Assembly (NCBI RefSeq): GCF_000241305.1
Contig: NZ_BAEH01000132.1
Location: 1-64,000, forward strand
DNA from: Gordonia effusa NBRC 100432
GTDB lineage: Bacteria; Actinomycetota; Actinomycetes; Mycobacteriales; Mycobacteriaceae
Length of the DNA stretch: 64,000 nucleotides
Direction of reading: 5' to 3'
A program made the translations under genes and the position numbers. This document shows positions 56,233 to 64,000 of the stretch, piece after piece; the stretch's first letter is position 1, and the number at the start of each line of letters is the position of its first letter. The notes under the pieces were generated by a model, which saw only the letters and a program-made list of their open reading frames with translations, made no database searches and was not told where the DNA came from.

Positions 56233-57072
56233 CTACGCCCGGCGATGTCCTCCTGCCGCACGCTGACGTCGGGCGAAGAAGCGGCCGTCGATGCGGTCGA
56301 GGGCGATCCGCTGACTGAACGCGGTGGACAGATTCTGCGCGGTGAGCACGTCGTCGAGTAGCCCCTGCGCGACCACTTTCCCCTCAGCGAGCAGCATCGC
56401 ATGCGTGAACCCCTCCGGGATTTCCTCGACGTGGTGGGTGATCAACACGGTGGCCGGCGCGTCGGGGTCCTGGGCGAGCCGCCCGAGCCGCTCGACCAAC
56501 TCTTCTCGGCCACCGAGGTCAAGTCCGGCGGCGGGCTCGTCGAAGAGCAACAGTTCGGGGTCAGTCATCAATGCGCGCGCGATGAGGACTCGTTTGCGCT
56601 CCCCCTCCGACAACGTGCCAAACCGCCGATCAGCGAGGTGCTCGGCACCCATCGATTCGAGTGTGTCGATTGCCTGCGAGCGGTCGATGTCGTCATAGCG
56701 CTCCCGCCATCGCCCGACCACTGCATAACCAGCCGAGATCACGACGTCGCAGACAATCTCATCGTCGGGAACCCGAGCCGCCAGCGCGGGACTCGACACG
56801 CCGATTCGCAGGGATAACTCACGCAATTCGGTTGAACCCAACCGTTCATCGAGCAGGCGCGCACTACCCGACGTCGGGTGCAGGCCGCCAGCGGCGATCG
56901 AGAGCAGCGTCGTTTTGCCCGCACCGTTCGGACCGAGAATCACCCAGCGTTCATCGAGTTCGACCTGCCACGACAGTGGCCCGACGAGGGCACGTCCCTC
57001 GCGCACCACCGACACGTCGCGCAAATCGATCAGGAGATCCGGATTGGACTGGGAGGAGTCGGCCATAGTCAC
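56233..57072 (-). CDS. ABC transporter ATP-binding protein (Rv3041c-like)
   Basis: 279 residues. Walker [14 protein letters not shown], signature [15 protein letters not shown], Walker [16 protein letters not shown] and switch [14 protein letters not shown]. No membrane partner is adjacent, so it may be a stand-alone ABC protein or pair with a distant permease. GTG 57072 is preferred over ATG 57081 because TAGTAT sits 7 nt upstream. Lies 61 nt after the nudix start on the same strand. Confidence 0.93.
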   Translation of the reverse strand: MTMADSSQSNPDLLIDLRDVSVVREGRALVGPLSWQVELDERWVILGPNGAGKTTLLSIAAGGLHPTSGSARLLDERLGSTELRELSLRIGVSSPALAARVPDDEIVCDVVISAGYAVVGRWRERYDDIDRSQAIDTLESMGAEHLADRRFGTLSEGERKRVLIARALMTDPELLLFDEPAAGLDLGGREELVERLGRLAQDPDAPATVLITHHVEEIPEGFTHAMLLAEGKVVAQGLLDDVLTAQNLSTAFSQRIALDRIDGRFFARRQRAAGGHRRA

Positions 57073-57079
57073 GACATCC

Positions 57080-57085
57080 ATACTA
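57080..57085 (-). promoter_or_regulatory. -10 box (TAGTAT) for leaderless ABC ATPase transcript
   Basis: Minus-strand TAGTAT, 7 nt, then GTG 57072, overriding two in-frame ATGs nearby. Confidence 0.45.
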
Positions 57086-57194
57086 TGGAGCCGCCCGACC
57101 GCCGCGTCGACCTACGGCATCGGGCATTGTCGTGTCGCAGGCATATTGGCCGGGTATCGGGAATATTCGACGCTCGTCATCGTTGAGAATCGAC

Positions 57195-58220
57195 GTGGCT
57201 GCACCTCTCTCACTCCTCGATCTCGCGCCCGTCAATCTGAGCGCGGGTGAAACGCTCGCCGACAGTATCGCGCACAGCGTGACAATGGCTCAGAACGCCG
57301 AAGCTGTTGGCTACGAGCGCATTTGGTATGCCGAACACCACAATATGCCAACCATCGCGTCTGCGGCGCCCGCCGTCCTCACCGGTATCGTCGCCGCGCA
57401 GACCTCGACGATCCGGCTCGGCGCCGGCGGTGTGATGCTGCCGAACCACGCTCCGTTGACAATCGCCGAACAGTTCACCACCCTGGCCGCGGCGCACCCC
57501 GGCCGGATCGATCTCGGCCTGGGTCGGGCACCCGGCACCGACCAACAGACTTTCGCGGCGCTCCGCCGCAACGTCGCATCCGCGGAACGATTCCCCAGCG
57601 ACGTCGTCGAATTGCAGGCGTATCTACGCGGTGAATCACGTATTCCGGGGGTGTCGTCGCTGACCGGTCAGCCGACCGACGTCGAACTGTACATTCTCGG
57701 TTCGTCGTTATTCGGCGCACAGCTCGCCGCGCAACTGGGGCTTCCGTACGCATTCGCATCGCATTTCGCCCCGCAAGCGCTTGAACAAGCAATTGCTATC
57801 TACCGCAACGAGTTCCGACCGTCGGAGGCACTCGCGGAGCCATATCTCATCGCCGGTATGACCGCTATCGTCGCCGACGATGCCGACGTCGCCGAAAACC
57901 AGCGCCGCAAGGTCGTCCGCAGCCGGGTCCGTCGGCAATTGCCGGCCGACCGTGTCTATAGCGACGAGGAGATCGACGCCCTTCTCTCGACCCCCAACGG
58001 CGCGGCGATCGCTGACATGATGCGCTTCAGCGCGGTCGGCACGGTTGACGTCGCACGCGCGGCCATCGACGAGTTCGCCGCGCATACTGGCGCCGACGAG
58101 TTGATCATCGCGCCGACCGCGCTCGATCGGGCCATTTGGCATAACACCGTGACGGCGCTCGCCCCGGCATCGGCCGACGGGTCAACTTCCAGTCTCGACC
58201 GGAAAACCGCGGCGTCGTAG
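57195..58220 (+). CDS. LLM-class flavin-dependent oxidoreductase (MsnO8-type)
   Basis: 341 residues from GTG 57195; TTG 57183 or GTG 57132 are alternatives and the start is unsure. [96 protein letters not shown] and [27 protein letters not shown] are standard for this bacterial-luciferase-like family. FMN-dependent; substrate unknown. Converges on pth2 across palindrome D. Confidence 0.9.
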   Translation: MAAPLSLLDLAPVNLSAGETLADSIAHSVTMAQNAEAVGYERIWYAEHHNMPTIASAAPAVLTGIVAAQTSTIRLGAGGVMLPNHAPLTIAEQFTTLAAAHPGRIDLGLGRAPGTDQQTFAALRRNVASAERFPSDVVELQAYLRGESRIPGVSSLTGQPTDVELYILGSSLFGAQLAAQLGLPYAFASHFAPQALEQAIAIYRNEFRPSEALAEPYLIAGMTAIVADDADVAENQRRKVVRSRVRRQLPADRVYSDEEIDALLSTPNGAAIADMMRFSAVGTVDVARAAIDEFAAHTGADELIIAPTALDRAIWHNTVTALAPASADGSTSSLDRKTAAS

Positions 58221-58257
58221 CTGAGTTGCCAACGTCGTGCGGCCCTACCGCCGTCGC

Positions 58258-58326
58258 GAAAATCGTCCGAATAGGTCGTCGGCAAGGGCAATCTGCCCTT
58301 GGTGACCAACTATTCGGACGATTTTC
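58258..58326. terminator. Nested palindrome D between LLM and pth2 genes
   Basis: Perfect 17-bp outer stem GAAAATCGTCCGAATAG (58258-58274) with 58310-58326, and an inner CAAGGGCA-ATC-TGCCCTTG (58283-58301). Its last two bases lie in the pth2 stop codon. The outer arm is shared with B and C, 21-26 kb away. Confidence 0.7.
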
Positions 58327-59062
58327 ACCGCAGGTCGGGGCACTCGGCGATGACCGTCACCGAGCCCGGAGCTATTTCGGTAAACCCGGCATCACGCACT
58401 GCGATGGCCTCGCCCCGACGATCGGCGTCGAGTAATTGTGCCCACTTCGACTCGGCTGAGGAACACACGTCGATCGGACAGCCAGCGTCGTACCACGCGC
58501 GTGCCCGTTGGAGGTCCATCAACTTCACTCCGAGCATCGCGCCGTGCCCCACCTGGGCGGCCATTTTGCCGACGGTCATCTCCAATGTCGGGTTAATCCA
58601 CAGCACCATCGTGCCCGCTGCCCCCGAAGGCCCCTTAGGCAATTCGCCCTCCACCTCGGTACCGCCGATCTGCAACCGCTTGATCCGCGGATCGACGTCG
58701 CCGACTCGCCCGGGTACGAAGGCTCGCGCCTGCGCGCCGTCGCACGACGCCGTCACACCCCAAACCTCTTGTGCTGCTTGCCAATGCGATGAACGCGCTC
58801 GACGTGCGATCTTGCGGATCCGCGCGTCGCACCAAGCATCCATCGATGCCGCCCACGGCCCATCCCCACCGCTGCGTTCATCGAGGCACAGCAATGCGAC
58901 AGCTCTAGCGGCCGCGATCAGCAACTCGACTCTGGCGGGTGGTTCGATCTTCTCAATCCGCAACACCATCGCCATCGCGAGGACGTCAGCCGGATCGTCG
59001 TAGTCATCGGCGCCGCCGACGTAGTCGTGCAACCGCCGATACGCGTCGCCAAACCAATCCAA
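58325..59062 (-). CDS. Peptidyl-tRNA hydrolase, Pth2/PTRHD-like family
   Basis: 245 residues, longer than archaeal Pth2 (about 115). The Pth2 core is C-terminal: GTMVLWINPTLEMTVGKMAAQVGHGAMLGVK with the catalytic-region K-x-AAQ-x2-H, then AIAVRDAGFTEIAPGSVTVIAE. An N-terminal helical extension of about 130 residues is lineage-specific. It may rescue stalled peptidyl-tRNA, a role shared with the Pth1 found elsewhere in bacteria. TTG start directly abuts the stop of the upstream gene (TAGTTG). Confidence 0.85.
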   Translation of the reverse strand: MDWFGDAYRRLHDYVGGADDYDDPADVLAMAMVLRIEKIEPPARVELLIAAARAVALLCLDERSGGDGPWAASMDAWCDARIRKIARRARSSHWQAAQEVWGVTASCDGAQARAFVPGRVGDVDPRIKRLQIGGTEVEGELPKGPSGAAGTMVLWINPTLEMTVGKMAAQVGHGAMLGVKLMDLQRARAWYDAGCPIDVCSSAESKWAQLLDADRRGEAIAVRDAGFTEIAPGSVTVIAECPDLR

Positions 59063-60037
59063 CTAGCGACCCCTGATCGACGACGTTTTAGCCGTCGTGA
59101 AAGTAGCGACACAGCTGAAGTCGCGATCACCTAATTTCCACGACGACGCCATCGGATACAGGTAGCTAATCTCGACACCTGAGTCGGACGCCGTGGGCGC
59201 GTACACCGACAACTGATCGAGGCACACTTGCGATTTCTTCTCTGCCTCGCTCGTGGTCGGGGCGCTTGTCCCGGTCAGGGTCGTCTCGTAATACACCTCG
59301 GCTAGATGCGGGGTGCTACAAGGCACAACGTCGAGGTCGGTAACTTTCGACTGGCCGTCGGTGGTCTTCTTCGACAGGTCCAGGTCCTTCAGACAGTCGC
59401 CGACCTTGACGTCCAGGCTGTTACTGGGAAGGGGGAATGTAAACGACGGCAAAACGGGCTTCGTCGTGGCGCTGCTGTTGGCGCTACTCGTGCTGCTGTT
59501 GTCATCATTGAGGGCCGCAATGCCGCCGAACACGACCAGCGCGACCAACCACAGTGACCCACACGTGATTCCGGCGATCGCCAGGCCACGGCCCTTTTGT
59601 CCCCTGGACTTGATCTGGTTCAGTCCAACGATGCCGAAGATCACACCGAGAAGCCCGAAGCAAAACGGGACGATACCGAAGATCAGGGCGGTGATGGCCA
59701 AGCCGTTGGTGGTATTCGACTCCGGCCCGGCGGGTGGTTGCCCATACGGCGACCCGGGCGGCGGATAGCCTGGCTGCTGCTGATACCCGGCCTGCGGTTG
59801 ATACCCCGGCTGCTGTGGATATCCAGGCAGCTCTGGATGCCCCGATTGCTGCTGATACCCGGCCTGCGGTTGATACCCCGGCTGGGACGGATAGCCCTGC
59901 GCCGGATCGGGCTGCGGCTGATAACCCGGCTGCGACGAATATCCCTGTTGCGGCGGGTAATTCTGCTGCGGTTGATATCCAGGTTGGGCCGGCGGCTGGC
60001 TCGGATCCCAGCCCGACGGTCCCGGTGGTTGTGACAT
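59063..60037 (-). CDS. Membrane protein: Tyr/Pro/Gln-repeat N-terminus, DUF4190, septum-formation-type C-terminal domain
   Basis: 324 residues. Residues 1-110 are GYQPQ/GYPQQ-type low-complexity repeats. Two membrane helices follow ([49 protein letters not shown]), a DUF4190-like pair, then an extracytoplasmic domain with paired cysteines ([43 protein letters not shown]), as in septum-formation-family proteins. Function unknown. TAAGGT 8 nt before the ATG suggests a near-leaderless message. Co-transcribed with pth2. Confidence 0.85.
   Translation of the reverse strand: MSQPPGPSGWDPSQPPAQPGYQPQQNYPPQQGYSSQPGYQPQPDPAQGYPSQPGYQPQAGYQQQSGHPELPGYPQQPGYQPQAGYQQQPGYPPPGSPYGQPPAGPESNTTNGLAITALIFGIVPFCFGLLGVIFGIVGLNQIKSRGQKGRGLAIAGITCGSLWLVALVVFGGIAALNDDNSSTSSANSSATTKPVLPSFTFPLPSNSLDVKVGDCLKDLDLSKKTTDGQSKVTDLDVVPCSTPHLAEVYYETTLTGTSAPTTSEAEKKSQVCLDQLSVYAPTASDSGVEISYLYPMASSWKLGDRDFSCVATFTTAKTSSIRGR
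59770..60000 (-). repeat. Coding low-complexity repeat (Gly-Tyr-x-Pro/Gln units)
   Basis: Units such as [11 protein letters not shown] recur at DNA and protein level; the block around TGATACCCGGCCTGCGGTTG appears twice (near 59780 and 59850). Length variation by slippage is likely. Confidence 0.7.
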
Positions 60038-60043
60038 AGCGGT

Positions 60044-63017
<2,974 letters not shown>

Positions 63018-63022
63018 CAGAT

Positions 63023-63028
63023 CCTCCT
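63023..63028 (-). promoter_or_regulatory. Ribosome binding site AGGAGG deciding the ctaD TTG start
   Basis: A perfect AGGAGG with 5-nt spacing before TTG 63017; no ATG or GTG in frame has a comparable site. Confidence 0.75.
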
Positions 63029-63311
63029 GAAGTTCACAAATCCCAGTATCGAACTTGCTGGCGTGGCCCGCAGCGCGTGCGTTATCGAACTCAGGCTCGC
63101 ACACGGACAGTCCACACCCGATGGGTTGATCCTAAACCCTTCATGGGGACAAAGCGGAGCGGGTCCTACGAACTGTCGTATTTGATTGCGTCGAGGGCAG
63201 TTTTGGCCGGTCGCGGCCTATCGGTCGGGCGACCGCGACGCGCCGCGCGGTCGCTTCGTCGCTTGGCTCGGCCCGTTCGCTCACCACGACTGGACAGTTC
63301 GCGGGCAGTGC

Positions 63312-63317
63312 TAGCGT
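63312..63317 (+). promoter_or_regulatory. -10 box (TAGCGT) for leaderless fecB transcript
   Basis: TAGCGT, 6 nt, then GTG 63324. Confidence 0.45.
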
Positions 63318-63323
63318 AATCGG

Positions 63324-64000
63324 GTGTTGCGCACCTCTTCTCCTAGTCATAAGGCCAGGCCTGCCCGGGCTGGCCGGACTACGCTGCGGATCGCACTCGC
63401 CGGCGTCGTCGCCGTCGGGGTGCTGAGCGGCTGCGGAGAGGAACCTCCGTTGACGACGCCGGACGGCAAACTCATCTCGACGTCAACGACGCGAATCGCC
63501 GACGTCAACGTTGTGTCGGCCGATCGCGACTTCGCGCGCACCTGTTTGGCACCCACAGCTCCCGACGCCGGCAAATCCGACGTCGCGCGCATTGTGGTCA
63601 CCGACCCCGCGCTGCTGGACGCGGTCTGCGGGCTGGGGATCGGACCGAAAGTCGTGGCGGTCACGGCCCCCGCCGGTTCAGTCCCGACCTACCTCGGACC
63701 ACAACTCACGGGCGTACCGGCCATCGGCGCCTCCCCCGACGCCGCAGCGGTCACGGCTGCGAAACCCGACGTCGTGCTGACTACCCCGAATACCGCGGCG
63801 TCGGCGAAGGCGTTCCGCTCCGCGAAGGTCGTATCCATCGCCCCCGGCCCGTGGCAGGATCGTTTCCGTTCTGTCGCAACGGCTTTGGCGCGCACCCAGG
63901 CCGGCGACGGACTACTCGATGAATTCGAGACCGAGGCTAAGAAGACCGGTCGGCGGATGGACGCCCCGCACAGTGAGGTGTCGCTGGTCCGGTTCGGCGC
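63324..64000 (+). CDS. fecB: FecB-like iron-siderophore substrate-binding lipoprotein (3' end outside window)
   Basis: 225 residues visible. Signal TTLRIALAGVVAVGVLSGC with lipobox LSGC, then a periplasmic-binding fold opening: ARIVVTDPALLDAVCGLGIGPKVVAVTAPAGS, LTGVPAIGASPDAAAVTAAKPDVVLTTPN. The family binds ferric siderophores or haem; Rv3044 (fecB) is the positional homolog. GTG start by leaderless geometry. Divergent from ctaD across about 300 bp that hold GC-rich dyads around 63207-63231 but no gene. Confidence 0.9.
   Translation, partial: MLRTSSPSHKARPARAGRTTLRIALAGVVAVGVLSGCGEEPPLTTPDGKLISTSTTRIADVNVVSADRDFARTCLAPTAPDAGKSDVARIVVTDPALLDAVCGLGIGPKVVAVTAPAGSVPTYLGPQLTGVPAIGASPDAAAVTAAKPDVVLTTPNTAASAKAFRSAKVVSIAPGPWQDRFRSVATALARTQAGDGLLDEFETEAKKTGRRMDAPHSEVSLVRFG

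Larger units (their letters stand above)
63018..63323. other. Intergenic region between ctaD and fecB
   Basis: It holds the ctaD leader and ribosome site, a GC-rich dyad GGTCGC / GCGACC at about 63208-63231, and the fecB -10 box. The open frames crossing it are short and arginine-rich, so I see no gene. Confidence 0.5.

Noticed and set aside
59770-60000. Tandem DNA repeat near the DUF4190-like gene
   Set aside because: Explained by Tyr/Pro/Gln low-complexity coding sequence.

Overview
This window is actinobacterial chromosome, by eye about 60-65% GC. Its backbone follows, gene for gene, the Mycobacterium tuberculosis block Rv3005c-Rv3044: doxX, lppZ, gatB, pfkA, gatA-gatC, ACT protein, ligA, metE-like, mnmA-iscS, olsA/olsB-like acyltransferases, etfAB, the methylglucose lipopolysaccharide (MGLP) genes, echA17, nudix, ABC ATPase, serB2, ctaD, fecB. 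The mycolate-lineage order and the SigK/RskA pair point to Mycobacteriales (Gordonia/Williamsia/Rhodococcus-like). The genus cannot be settled from sequence reading alone. No rRNA, tRNA, CRISPR, transposase or phage gene was seen.

Layout. 1-16.3 kb: redox and lipoprotein genes, the GatCAB amidotransferase, pfkA and ligA, interrupted by a NarL-type two-component system, a secreted phospholipase A2-like protein coupled to a membrane alpha/beta hydrolase, and an SDR/NTF2/LysR unit. 16.3-21.8 kb: an accessory block with a degenerate HD-GYP/LuxR regulator, DsrE and YjbR-family proteins, and a MerR-headed operon of unknown function. 21.9-30.6 kb: metE-like, tRNA thiolation (mnmA/iscS), LemA, a possible ornithine-lipid pair and etfAB. 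30.7-33.3 kb: SfnG-like monooxygenase and tandem DUF3558 lipoproteins. 33.6-46.5 kb: MGLP-type polysaccharide genes, split by a lower-GC interval (38.0-40.7 kb) that holds a lipoprotein with four 43-residue cysteine repeats. 47.4-55.3 kb: a SigK-type operon (flavoprotein, DUF1365, cyclopropane-fatty-acid-synthase-like, DUF1295, SigK, RskA, photolyase, LigD-type polymerase) inserted between the echA17 and Rv3040c homologs, headed by a recognisable SigK promoter. 55.3-64 kb: nudix, ABC ATPase, LLM flavoprotein, Pth2, a DUF4190-like membrane protein, serB2, ctaD and the start of fecB.

Two DNA-level patterns run through the window. Many genes begin exactly where a transcript from a TAnnnT box 6-8 nt upstream would begin, so leaderless mRNAs are common, and I used this to choose several starts. 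Gene ends, mostly convergent ones, carry large nested palindromes. Five share a GGGCA-N3-TGCCC core, and three of those also share a 16-nt outer arm at widely separated loci.

The strongest candidates for something undescribed are the four-repeat cysteine lipoprotein, the nested palindrome family, and the SigK operon that carries DNA-repair genes.
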